Source: Roridomyces roridus (Eukaryota > Basidiomycota > Agaricomycetes > Agaricales > Mycenaceae). Taken from it: a DNA stretch of 64,000 bases. A program made the translations under genes and the position numbers. A model generated the notes under the pieces. That model had not been told where the DNA came from. It made no database searches and saw only the letters and a list, made by a program, of their open reading frames with translations. Shown here piece after piece: positions 22,389 through 33,528 of this stretch. The stretch covers positions 186,001-250,000 of the forward strand of contig JARKIF010000036.1 in assembly GCA_029378245.1 (NCBI GenBank), given 5' to 3'. Position 1 is the first letter of the stretch; each line of letters opens with the position of its first letter.

Positions 22389-25300
22389 CTATGTAATTAC
22401 AGCTGGTAATCCGAGGCAATAAGAGTCAAGCCCCGTAAAATCAAATATCAACACACGTCCATCGTCCATTCCAAACGCAATGTGATGGCCGCCGGCAGAC
22501 ACGGAACAGCAACGCGGTCTGCAATCAACAGGGATCCAACAGATTCGTCTTTGGTGAGAGTAGCAATAAATCCAGTCGTCTTCCATGATTAGGGCATGGC
22601 CAATTCGGCTTGGATTTGCAAACGAAGTCTGTTGAGATGAAATGCATGAAGCAATGGAGGGAACATTCATGTGATGGCCAGTCGTTCGGTCGAGAAGTTG
22701 GCCATTTGCGGTGTCCCATAATCGGAGCGTCGAATCATCATCTCCCGTGACGACTCGACGGTCATCCGGAGAGAATGATAGAGACCAGAGGCGATTCTTG
22801 TGGCCCCTCAGCGTCTGCAACTCTGTCCCACTTACGACGTCCCAAATCCTTGCGGTGCCATCGCGGGAGCCGCTGGCTACACGCAGGCCATCCCAGGAGA
22901 ACACTGCAGAGAAGACGGAATCCGCGTGCTGCAGTATCTTGAGCTCTTTGCCCCTGAGAGTGTCCCAAATTCTTGCACACCCATCCCATGACCCTGAAAC
23001 AAGCCTCGAGGCGTCTGGGGAGATTGAGACACAGTAGACCCGGTCCGAATGGCTCATCTCTCGGATCTTGGCGCCAGTCGAAAAGTCCCAAATGCGCAAA
23101 ACTCCGTCTTCTGCGCCACTCGCAATCTGTTTTCCGTCCGGTGATACATGCAGGGTCAGAATTGGTGCTGAATGACCCTTCAATCGCCGAAGTTGACTGC
23201 CAGTTGTGACATCCCAAACGCGAATCACTTTGTCCTCTGAACTGATGAGGTGTGCGTCGTCTGGAGACCAGGCCAGGGATAAAACACTGGTGGATTGGCC
23301 TTGTGTGGTTGAGTCGGAACGCCATCGCCCGATATGTGGCTTGTTCCCGCCATTGTAGAACTTAGCAAAGAGCTTGGACGGCGATGCCCTGTGGAAGAAT
23401 CAGAATTTTCTTCATTTGACTGGAAATTATTCAACATACCGCGGGATAGGGAGCCCCCAGATTCGTATTGTGGCATCCCAGGAGCCAGAGATAATGAGTT
23501 GCGGACTTTGCGGTGAAAATGTGGCAGTGTAAATCGACTCTGAATGGCCACGGAACAAGTGAAGTTCAGCTCCACTCGCAACGTCCCAAACACGCAGAGT
23601 AGTGTCATCAGAACCCGAGACGAGTAATCGGCCATCTTGCGGTGAGAAAGCCAATGTTCTGACAGTGTCAAAATGGCCTTCTAGTGTGTGTAATTTGGCA
23701 CCGGTGGTCGGATCCCAGATGCAAATTGACTTGTCCATGGCGGCGGAGGCAATGCGAGTTCCGCCATCTGGTGAAAAGGTAACCAAGTTGATCCAGTCTG
23801 CGTGGCATTGAATCTTGTGAATTCTGGCCCCAGTAGTGGCATCCACAATGAACAGTGTTTTGTGAGAACCACCGGCAATCCGGGTTCCGTCTGGGGAAAG
23901 TGCCACGGATCGAAATATCTTCAACTGCAAGTCGCTATTGGGGAGGTGGACCTTGCGGAAATTGAACACGTCGTAGATGTGGATTTCCTCCTCTGCACAA
24001 AAAATGATTCTCGTGCCATCGGGGAAGAAATTGAGGGAATGTATATGGCCTTGACCACAAGGGAACCTGGAAATTTCCGTCCAGTTGACGGTGTCCCAGA
24101 TGTGCACATAGTTGGTGGCGTCATAGTCACGGGAGCACGCTGCGAAACGCGCACCGTCACGAGAGAAGGCCATACAACGACCCCGGAGTGTGTGGAGTTT
24201 GGCACCAGTAATAGCATCCCAAATGTGGACCTTCTGCCCGAACACGGACGCAATGCAACTGCCGTCCGGTGGCAGGACAAGATGGTCCACAAGCCCGCCG
24301 ATGTCTATGACACGAAGGCATGGGCTCCAGTTTTCCTCCACTGCCCGGTGAGTCTTGACGGCAAGAGTCATCTGGCTAGCGAATTTCGCCTTGAGTGCGG
24401 TCTCGTTGGGTGTGAACAGTAAGGCGGAGGAGTAAACTTGGAGGGACGAGACATTTATGACGGGGAAGAATGCTCGCATGAACCGTTCGCTATCACTGAG
24501 GAGGACGATGGTGTTACTCGAGGCCGATCCATGTGCCTAATTGTCACCGTTAAAAATCACAACTTGCGCAGGGAATGGAGTCGCTCACCGAAAGCCATGC
24601 AGATAGTTTAGCAACTGATATAAGGGCACTTCGAAGATCCCCGAGAAGGCTGCACACTTCGATCCAATGGAGGAGATGCTGGTCCACAAAAGTATCCAAT
24701 AAACCCAAAAGCGCATCCGTTCGATCGCCGTTCAGAATGTGATGAGCCCAATGACGGCATGCGTATTGAACTTGAGGCGGAATGTACGCCTCTATCAAAC
24801 CCGAGAGGCTCGGGATTTCGCTGTTGAGAAGGGAGGGGTCGTCGATGTCGCACATATCGCGGTGCAGATACTTGAGCATCACCTTCAAGCAGCACTCCGC
24901 CAACACGGAATTCTTGGTTGTGACGTTCACCCTGAGTTCTGGGATTGGGCATCGAGTGGGGCTGCTGATAAAGTCGAAGAAGGATGGATGAAGTAGGCGA
25001 ATGACTCGGTTTGGGTCGCTGGGAAATAAAATCACGGATTGAAAACGCGACAGAGTCGGCGTGATTTGCTTCAAATCCAAGCCCAAGAGTTCTGCCAGAG
25101 CGAATGGTGGGAGGGGGTTCTGCAGAAGGACGATGGAGCCTATGAGTCTCCGCAGATGAGGAAGGACATGCTCCGGCAGCTTCGGGTATGCGTTCTTGAA
25201 CACCTGCGTGTACAACCCATCCAGCCGATGCGTTGGAGACCCCGCTTCCTGTGGGTCCACATTCTGAATGAGCCGAATGAGCTGTTCTCTCGGATCACAG

Positions 25301-26992
25301 TCCGGGGAATCGATGAACTTGACCGCCGTGGACGCGAAAATGAACAACCCGGAAGACAGCTCGGCCAGTGTACGGATGTCCTCCGCAGTGGGCCAATCCT
25401 CCACTTGTGCAATGCGCGAGAGTTTCGCCGCGAGATACCGCTCGATATCCTGCTGTACGACCTCCAACGCGACTTCATGCAGATGGAAGGGTGAAGTGTG
25501 GAGGTTGAGAGGTTCAAGGGAAAGTGCCCTGGTGATGTGAACCTCCGGGCGGCTCGTAACGATGAATTTGAGAGGCGACAGGGCCTCGACATGCTGAGAT
25601 AAGGCGGCCAGTATAGTCGAAGTCGGAGCGGGGTCTTTGCATTCGTCCAAAGCGTCGATAACAACGACGCAGGGCTGGAACGAGTTGCGGACAGAATGAA
25701 GAGGCTCAACAATGAGCTTCCGCAGCTGGTATTCCGGAAACGAAAACATGATATCTGGATTCGCCTGTCGGACTGCGGCGACTGCCTCGCCAAATGCGGC
25801 ATTGAATTGCGCAAGCTGGTCCGCGATGGTCGTGAAAACGAGGCCCAGGGAGCTGGATTCCACACTGTCACGAGAACAGAAGAAGCTAGCACCCAGAACG
25901 CTGGGAGTTCTATTTGAGCAACGATGGGCGACGGTGGCAGCTATTGTCGTCTTCCCCGTTCCCGCGGATCCATTGATCCAGTAAATGCAGGTCGAATTCC
26001 TGGCGGCATTGGCGGTTGGGTGGTCTGCAGGCTCAGAACAGAGCGATAGGCCGTCGATACCAATCCATTGTGAGATGTCGAAGAGAATACTGGTCCTAGT
26101 ATCATCCCAGCAGAGCTCACGCTGTTCTGATTCAAATGTCGCTTTGAATCCGCGAAGAAACGAACCGCCTGAAAAAGTCTGAATTTCCGTAAAGAGCTGT
26201 GTGAATGGAACGACTCACGATGGTCCGGTAAATTGCGAACCTGATATTGAATGTTCTCCACGACCTCGAGCACTTCCTATATCATTTTCAGCAACTTCTG
26301 GAAAAGAAGGTCAAATTGTATCCTACCTCAACCTCATTCTCAATGCGAAGCGTCGTCTGAAGCTATGGGGAGGATCAGCTGGAAGTTGACAGTTCATACG
26401 AGGGACATACGTCAAAACTCTCAATGGCAACCGTGATCTCTCGAATTTTCCCTGATATCCAAGCAGCGTCTTGAGAACTGGCACCCATCCGCTTGATATA
26501 TGGACGAGATTGACGACCAGCTATTTCGTTGGCGAGATCTTTCAACGTGCTATGAAAGTTTAGTTCGGCTGTGAACCTGCGGAGGAGAGCCCGACCCACT
26601 TCGAAAGCTTATCAATTCGGTCAGTCATTTCCTTATGCCGTTTCGTAGTCTGAGTCACACCCTCCAGAACTGCCGTTAATTGCTGGACGCGATCTGCGAG
26701 TATGTGGATATCGTCCGCGTTTTGCGACGTTTTCTGCACACAATCAGGAAGAATCATCGTGCGATAGCCAAGCAAGACTCGCCTGTACGATTTCGAGGAC
26801 ATGGGCAAGTGCACCGATGCCCGCAGACAGGCCCGGAACACCAGCGTTGTCCGCCACACCTTTAGCGGCATTGAGGACGGTCTTGAGGGCGGAACAAGCA
26901 GCGATCAGATTCTCCTTGCGCGGAGAGATCGGCCACCAGAGCTTCTCGGTAAATTTGGTCGGAGTCGTGGGGACGGTCAGAGGGAAAGCCAT
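22389..26992 (-). CDS. NACHT-WD40 STAND receptor (NLR-like)
   Basis: One multi-exon gene of about 1,410 residues. Start at 26992 (MAFPLTVPTT). Residues 1-195, over five short exons, form a helical N-terminal domain (LKTVLNAAKGVADNAG; NADDIHILADRVQQLTAVLE) resembling the four-helix MLKL/HeLo-like domains found on agaric NLRs; that assignment is inference. The NACHT domain has a P-loop (WINGSAGTGKTTIAATVAH, about residue 258) and Walker B (CVVVIDALDECKD, about 360). A GTGAGC...AATTAG intron (about 24541-24590) connects to the WD40 region: about 12-13 repeats (e.g. VHIWDAITGAKLHTL, IRVWDVTTGSQLRRLKGH, ARIWDVVSGTELQTLRGH), enough for two propellers. A GTATGTTG...CACAG intron at about 23390-23445 splits them in frame. 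The first intron appears to be GC-AG (CAG/GCGAGT). Such proteins sense non-self or stress and oligomerise on activation. All key motifs are intact. Confidence 0.9.
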
Positions 26993-27596
26993 TGGAAAAG
27001 AAGGCAAGAGAACTCCTGCGTTAAGTATAGTGTGCGCAACCCGTGACAAATGTGGGAAACCTGGCTGCAATAGTCGAATTGAAACCCGCGTTCGCACCTA
27101 GGCAATGGGTGCCAAGGAGTTAGCAGCTGTCTACCGAGGGTTTGGAGACGGAATCCAGGCGCCTCACTTTCCATCTAAATTTCTGCGTTCAGTACCTGAT
27201 TAAAAAGACCATGGATTTGAGGTAGAAGTATTCGTGCGAGGAAGGGATTACACACGCGCCTGAGTACACCCATTCATCAGCTGTGCAACAGCGTCTACAG
27301 CTCCGAGGCCCACAGCTTTTCCATGCGTGAGCGCGAGCCTGTTCTTGGGTTTGGATCCGCGCATGCAGTGCTTGGCGCTGTGGAATTTACCGAGTCACCA
27401 CGCGACTCAATGACTTGGTTGACGGTCTGGGCGCGTAGACCAGTGCAGCCGTGCTTCAAATTACAGAGCAACCTCGGTTGATGCATTTTCCAAGAATGAA
27501 GTAAAGCGGGGCGCTGTAGTGATGACTTCCGAGTGTATACGCTTGCAGGAATAGCCAGGCACAGGTGACTCGGGACACCTCTGTGCATTCCAGAAA

Positions 27597-28236
27597 AAAA
27601 CGTTATTAGAGAGAGCTCTGATAGATGGCGCCCGTATTTTTGGGCGGACGGGAGTGGCTGATACAGGCGGGCGCTCTATCAGGACAATCTCCGCCGAGGT
27701 AGTGGTGTATTTGCTTGCGTACAGCCAAGGTTGTGAGTGAGCGGGACAGAATCGAAGAGGAGATGCGGGAACAAAAAAAGGGCGCAATTGGACCGAGTCG
27801 GCATGATCGATCCGAGCAGAACAGATGAAGTAAGGTCCTCGGGGTGAGACTTCAAGGAAGCAGTACACCGGTGCATCCAGGAGCGCTCCAAGCAAGCGCC
27901 CTGTGAGGGTCAGCCTAAAACGTTATTAGAGAGAGCTCTGATAGATGGCGCCCGTATTCTTGGGCGGACGGGAGTGGCGGATACAGGCGGGTGCTGTATC
28001 AGGACAATCTCCGCCGAGGTAGTGGTGTACTCACTTGCATACAGCCAATGCTGCGGGTGAGCCGGAAAAAATCGACGACTCGGAGGAGATATGACGAGGC
28101 GAGAATAGACTCCAAAGTGCAGAAATGGCGACATGATTGACGCGACCAGACCGGTTGATGCAAAGTCCTCCGGATGAGTACTACACCGGTGTATGCTGGA
28201 GAGTTCCAAGCAAGGGGCATGTGAGGGGCAGCCTTC
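27597..28236. repeat. Tandem duplication, two 320-bp units
   Basis: AAAACGTTATTAGAGAGAGC begins both units (27597 and 27917). They stay similar to their ends (...GTGAGGG(T/G)CAGCCT), with the first 120 bases almost identical and later parts diverged by small indels. Each unit carries a parallel minus-strand frame sharing YTTTSAEIVLI and IRAPSIRALSNNV, but neither looks like a known protein. Confidence 0.8.
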
Positions 28237-29352
28237 GGTGGTGGTTTGTGGTGGTCAAGTGGTGGTACATCATGCATGGAGGCGGAATGGGAAGTGCAAT
28301 TGCATCCGTGAATGCCGGTACGTCAGGGGAATGATGGCTCTGATCCGACTCCATCCTCTGCTCCGAACCACCGTGGCGCGATACACAAGTTTTCCCCTCT
28401 AGATTCCTCTGCTCTCCATTCCATCCCATTTTGACGATCGACTCGGACTCTTTCTCGTCGCGCGATCGCAGACTAGCTTTCCAGGACTGGGGCGACTGGG
28501 GCGACATCTCATCCTCAAACACGACTGGACCAAGGGAGAGTCAACCTTTGAGACCGTACGATGCTTTTGAGAGCTCCTACGGCCTTTTACCCCTCCCATT
28601 ATCCATACCCCTTGTATGGGTTTGGCATTTTTGGTGATGACTGGCCGACATGCCGCCGGTCGCTGATGCCGGTCGTTTCCCCGGTCTTTCCAAATCCCAA
28701 ACTTTATCGTCAAGTCGCTACCGAGATGGCATTTTAATTTTGGCACCCGACTCTGGCGCAAGGCATGTAATACACGTGCGATTTGAGCGGTCTAGATACT
28801 ATCTTTTTCCACCATCGTCCATTCATGTCCAAGCCATGTCCTTTGCACCTCCGGATTGGTGGTTGCAGAGGTGACTTTTTCGAAGCGTCGTGCGGAGTGT
28901 CTCTGAGCTGGATCGGAAATGTAATGCCGGTGCAGTTGTCCATCCCCATGCCGCAATGGTAAGTACCGGGCATTGACTAATTCTTCGAAAGTGCTGGGGA
29001 TACACTATGCCTACTACATTACACTGATTTCGCTCTGAACTCGTCCAAAACCTTGTGCCATTTATCCATGTCTGGCGTATGTAGCTGTCTTCCGCCCGTC
29101 GCTGAATTTGGGGGCACATGCGACTCCCCGAGTTTCTGCGTGTGGTCTCCTATGTCACTACGGTGAGCACGTCGATATAGTGCCATCGTTCCGCTTCGTC
29201 TTGCGTTCGGAATTGTTCGGAGTGGTGCTGAAACATTTCAGATGATACTTCTTGTCAACCAGGACGCGGACTGGGTTCGAATGAAGCCAGTATAGAAGAC
29301 GACCTCCAACGCCAGAGTTAGTCCCACCCATCCATCCTTTTCACGTCTCACG
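28237..29352. other. Intergenic, promoter side of the protease gene
   Basis: Short frames only. Nothing recognised. Confidence 0.4.
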
Positions 29353-30937
29353 ATGTTCATGTTCAACAAGTCGGCCCTCCTCGCTGTTACGCTCGCTCTG
29401 TCGGCTTTCGCTGCTCCCGCGCTCGAGGCTGCTGCGCCCGAGGGTGTCGCTATCCCCATCTCGCGCCGTAGTGGTCTTACGACCCCCGACGGCCTCTTCT
29501 ACCACGACAAGGCCATTCTCTGCAATGCCGCCACGCGGAATAAGCACCGCCAAAACCTCATCAACCTCCAAAAGAACAAGGGTACGGACGCGTTGCCTCA
29601 GGTACGTTTTTCGAGCTTTTTTCTGCGCATAGGCTGAGCCCACGCAGGGCGCGCGTATTCTCCCTCTGACTAGCGTCCCCGCGGAGGTTCAGTCGCGCAT
29701 GGAGAAGCGCCAGTCGGAGAAGTTGACTGACGAGCAGAATTTAGAGTGGCTCGGTCCCATCTCCGTCGGCACCCCTGCCCAGAGCTTCAACATTGACTTT
29801 GACAGTGCGATCGAGCGTTCTCTTTTCATCGATCCCGGCTAATCGTTGCTTATAGCTGGTTCAGCCGATCTCTGGCTCCCCAGTTCGTCGTGCTTTGAAT
29901 TGGTTTGCCTTGACAAGCACAAGTTCATCATTTCTGCCTCCTTCACTGCCGTCCAGAAGAGCGGCATCTTCTTCATCGAGTACCAGGATCAGTCGAGTGT
30001 CAGCGGACCCATTTACACAGACACTGGTTCGTCTTCATTTTGCCTCCACTTTTCATACTCGGAGTGATTCGCGACTCCCAGTCACTGTTGCCGGCGTGAC
30101 GGCGCAGAACCAATACTTCAGCCCCGTGACCAGCCTCTCCTCCAGCTTCGCCAGTAACCCGACCGACGGCGTCCTCGGTCTCGCGCTCCCCGCCATCTCC
30201 AACCTCAATGCCAACCCCTTCTTCGTCACCGCCAACAGCCTGGGCACGACCCAGGGCAATCTGTTCAGCTTCTACCTCGCGTCGTCTGGCTCGGAGCTCT
30301 ACCTCGGTGGCACCAACTCGGCGAAGTACACCGGCTCGATCGAGTACCACTCCATCGACACGAGCTTCGGGTACTGGATGACCACTGGCGCGTCTGTCTC
30401 ACTCGACGGCGCTACCGCGTTTTCCAACTTTGACGCCATCATTGACTCGGGAACCACTCTCGTGTATGTCCTTGTCGTTTTTCTTCTTCTTTTTGGTTCC
30501 CCTCTGTTCACACGTGTTTTTGTTTGCAGTTACGGACCTCCCTCCGTCATCGAGACGTTCTACAGCAAGATCTCCGGTTCCAAGGTCTACGACTGGTTCC
30601 AAGGTCTACGACTCCACTGAGGGTGTGTTCTTTTGTCTTGTATCAGATTCATTTTCCCGACAACCAGTGCTAACCGTTGCCCGCAGGCCTCTACTCCGTG
30701 CCCTGCCAATCGATCCCCACCGTCTCCTTCTCCTGGGGCGGCAAATCATGGGCAATGGACCCCGACTTCCTCGACCTCGGCACCACCACCTCCGCCGGCA
30801 CCGACTGTGTCCTCGCCATCGGTGGTACAGACCTTGGGCTCGGCAACACCTGGCTCATCGGTGATGCATTCATGCGCAATGCGTACACCGTGTTTGACTT
30901 TGACAATGAATCGGTTGGGTTTGCTACACTTGCTTGA
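29353..30937 (+). pseudogene. Secreted pepsin-type aspartic protease (A1), disrupted by a 19-bp duplication
   Basis: Six exons: 29353-29601, 29648-29804, 29856-30026, 30082-30463, 30530-30622, 30687-30937, all with GT-AG introns of 46-66 nt. MFMFNKSALLAVTLALSAFA is a signal peptide, followed by a propeptide and EWLGPISVGTPAQSFNIDF. The first catalytic motif is formed across an intron (DTGSADLW) and the second is AIIDSGTTLVYGPP; VLGLALPAIS and WLIGDAFMRNAYTVFDFDN are standard A1 segments. In exon 5 the 19 bases GGTTCCAAGGTCTACGACT occur twice in a row (30576-30594, 30595-30613). The extra copy shifts the frame and produces an early stop (YDWFQGLRLH). A single copy would lead in frame into the last exon. 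Either the allele is a fresh null or the duplication is an assembly artefact. Confidence 0.85.
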
Positions 30938-31330
30938 CGTTAGATTGTGGTACTCGACCCGTGGATGGATGGGCTTTATTTGTTGTGTAATAACCTACAA
31001 AATACACTCGTTATTTGGACTGCTACGGACGGCGCGTAAGTATTCGTCTGACCGACTCTCGACGAGCCGCAGTCGCGGTCGCAGTCGCAGTCGCAACGAA
31101 TTTGCAAGTGGCTGTCTCTCGCTTTATTATTTGGCAATTTTAAAAGCCCGTATTGAAGGGCCTTCAACTTCAAGAAAATCAAACAGGGAGAGTACATACT
31201 ACACGTAGGAAACAACGGTTATCCGTATAAATCTATACCAAGTTTGCTTAAACAATGGGCGTTGCAATGGTAAATGATGTTTAAACATTGATTGGTTTAA
31301 ACAAGCCGGAGGAGGACTGCCTCACACGAA

Positions 31331-31414
31331 AAAAGAAGCCACCAGGAGGACTCGAACAGCAGACCTGATACAGAAGACATAGAAAAACAACCAAGACCAA
31401 ATTCCACTACGCCA
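31331..31414 (-). repeat. Pol III-type A box/B box element (tRNA pseudogene or SINE head)
   Basis: On the minus strand TGGCGTAGTGG (31404-31414) is a perfect A box, TGTTCGAGTCC (about 31347-31357) a good B box, and a T6 run follows (31331-31336). The flanks of the would-be acceptor stem (GGCGGTT and GGTGGCT) do not pair and the T-stem is poor. It sits at the 3' end of F-box copy B. Confidence 0.5.
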
Positions 31415-32800
31415 AACCGCCATTTTGAGTGGGGGCAAGAGCATAGTACAAATCACCAAATGCAAGATTCCCTCTTGGACTTGGTTGAGGTTCTGAAGGT
31501 CCCGGATGATAACGCGAGTGCCCAACGGTGATGGAGCTGTTGATCGTATGCACAGGGTGCTCAAATGACACGATTGGACCAAGCTCGAGATTGGAATTCT
31601 TGTACTCGGCTGGCCAGAATTGAAGACGACTCGGGGCTACAGTTACTGGTGGCACTCTTGTGCTGCGTGCGGTGACATTCAAAACACCGTATGTGGGTCG
31701 TCGGACATGAGGAAAGCCAATCGATGAGGCCTCTTGCTCGGTCGGTAGCCCTGCCATTGGCTGAACCAACCTGTGTGCCCACAAATCGCCTGACGGTGTG
31801 GTGTTCAGGCTCAAGATAGGGCTGGAGGAGGAAAAAGAGTGCCCAATGATCAAAAAACCGTCGTCGACAGCCAGGCCACCCGATAGAGCCCTCGAATCGA
31901 GTGCGTCTATGGGAAACGGGAACAGACACAGCACTCCATCGCTAATGCGGCAGAAACCAGGGTGCTCGCCGAACTCCCGTCATCTTCGGCGTCATCCTCG
32001 TTCATAAACGCGCCGATTGTCTGGGCATTAACCATCACACAGGAGATACTTCGTCCTGCGGGCCGGATCCACGCCATCGAAAAAAGGTTTGAAACATTGA
32101 CTGCAGACGGATTCCGATGATCCACTCTGACGATGGTGAATTTTACTTGTGTACCTGAGCTAGGGAGTGGCATTAAACCCAATGTATGCGGTGTGGATAC
32201 CCAGACGCGTCACATACCATGTTGCAAGTCTAATGTAGCTCATCCCTGAGGATACAAAAGGCGAAGAAACAGAATCACGACACGGTTCGGTGGTGGGGTC
32301 GAGGTGACGATCACAGAATCCGAGACATTCGCCAGAGTCGGCGCTCCAACACGCGACGCAATTGAGGGATACAGTGACGACCATGCGCGCTCCTTCAATC
32401 GGATGGAAGTCCGAGATGTCCTCATCGTTGATCTCAAACCTGCGGAAAGACACGGGGAGCGGCGCAGGGGAAGACCACCGGTGATGAAGTTTGTATGCAT
32501 GGATAGCGATTTCTCGGAGTGTTTCGAGGGGTAAGGCAGAAAGATCAGTCCCAGGGACGCAGGGTAGAGGAATCCGATTGATTCGATCCATTCGGGTGAG
32601 TGTGCTGATCCAAAAGTACGGCGATCGCAGCAGTTCGGCGCACAGAGAGCAAGTCTGCAAAAAATATTGTCAGTCGAGGATCTCTGATCTCAATGCAAGT
32701 AACATGAGCACGCACAAGGGCCAGATTCAAAGCATCCAGGAGATCCAACTCTTTTGTGAGCTCCAAGACGACATCGAGCGAAAAAGTCTGGGAACGACAT
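31407..32800 (-). pseudogene. F-box protein, copy B, frameshifted
   Basis: Start ATG at 32800. After MSFPD a run of five T causes a one-base shift; with one T fewer the F-box continues as FSLDVVLELTKELDLLDAL. A 61-nt intron (32655-32715, GTGCGT...TTGCAG) is at the same place as in copies A and C. Exon 2 has TCSLCAELLRSPYFWISTL, LPLETLREIAIHAYKL and a degenerate propeller blade (CVACWSADSGECLGF). Exon 3, after a GTATGT...CCCTAG intron, reads SGTQVKFTIVRVDHRNPSA; exon 4 has LAVDDGFLIIGHSF and runs to 31407. Near the end two frames compete (VGHSRYH against LGTRVIIRDLQN), suggesting a second indel. SCF adaptor function is inferred from the F-box; the allele looks non-functional unless the homopolymer is a sequencing error. 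Confidence 0.65.
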
Positions 32801-32939
32801 GGTGGTAGCGAAGCAAGAGGGAATAACTAGGACCAAACAAAGATTAGAATCATTAGATACAGCTTCCATAATTAAGGGCCCCAACTTGTCCGGCTCAATT
32901 GGTACCCTTCTCATTGTCGACGGAATTTTTTAAGGGTTA

Positions 32940-33195
32940 TAGCCGTTTTCAAAACTGTATACGGGTTTGGAGCCTCGCTCCACGTTCGTCTTTGATGACC
33001 TTTGTTTGATGGAGAGTCGAGCTTCTGCTCCACTCAACTCCACAACTCAATTCAAGAGCTGTGCCGTGGCTAGACGGCATTTCCCTTTCCGGGCAGGCGA
33101 GTGGAGTCGAAGCAGAGTCACCGGCACACAGAGGTCAACACAAACGAAGGTGGAGCACTGTATCAAACCCGTATACAGTTTTGAAAACCGCTGTA
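32940..33195. mobile_element. Inverted-repeat MITE, 256 bp
   Basis: Left end TAGCCGTTTTCAAAACTGTA continuing TACGGGTTTG; the right end is its near-exact inverse (CAAACCCGTATACAGTTTTG ... CCGCTGTA). The inverted repeats are about 30 bp with two mismatches. No target duplication could be fixed. Confidence 0.7.
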
Positions 33196-33528
33196 ATGCT
33201 GCATGGGGACTCTATATCTCGCCCAAGATCGGAATGCGACTCGCGAGGACTCGAGAAAACAAGGACTGTCAGGCTCGAGGTTGATAATGAGTCAACCTCG
33301 ATTCGAACGGGTGTTGACAGTCACTGGCAAGTCTGGGGGTTTCTATCACCAAGGCCGGGTCCGTTCCTTATGCCCGATTTATATTGTCAAGTGCCGCCCA
33401 TGAGTGTGATGTCCCTGCTTTCGCGCAGCGGCGTTTTTCCCCTTCCGACTCCTCCAATCGAAGAAGCGGCCCTTCTCAAGCTCTCCACTCTCACAGTGGT
33501 ATCAATAGCTACTTGTAAGTAAATTCGA

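Noticed and set aside
27461..28209. Two parallel minus-strand frames (144 and 99 codons)
   Set aside because: Their likeness follows from the 320-bp DNA duplication; no signal, domain or splice support.
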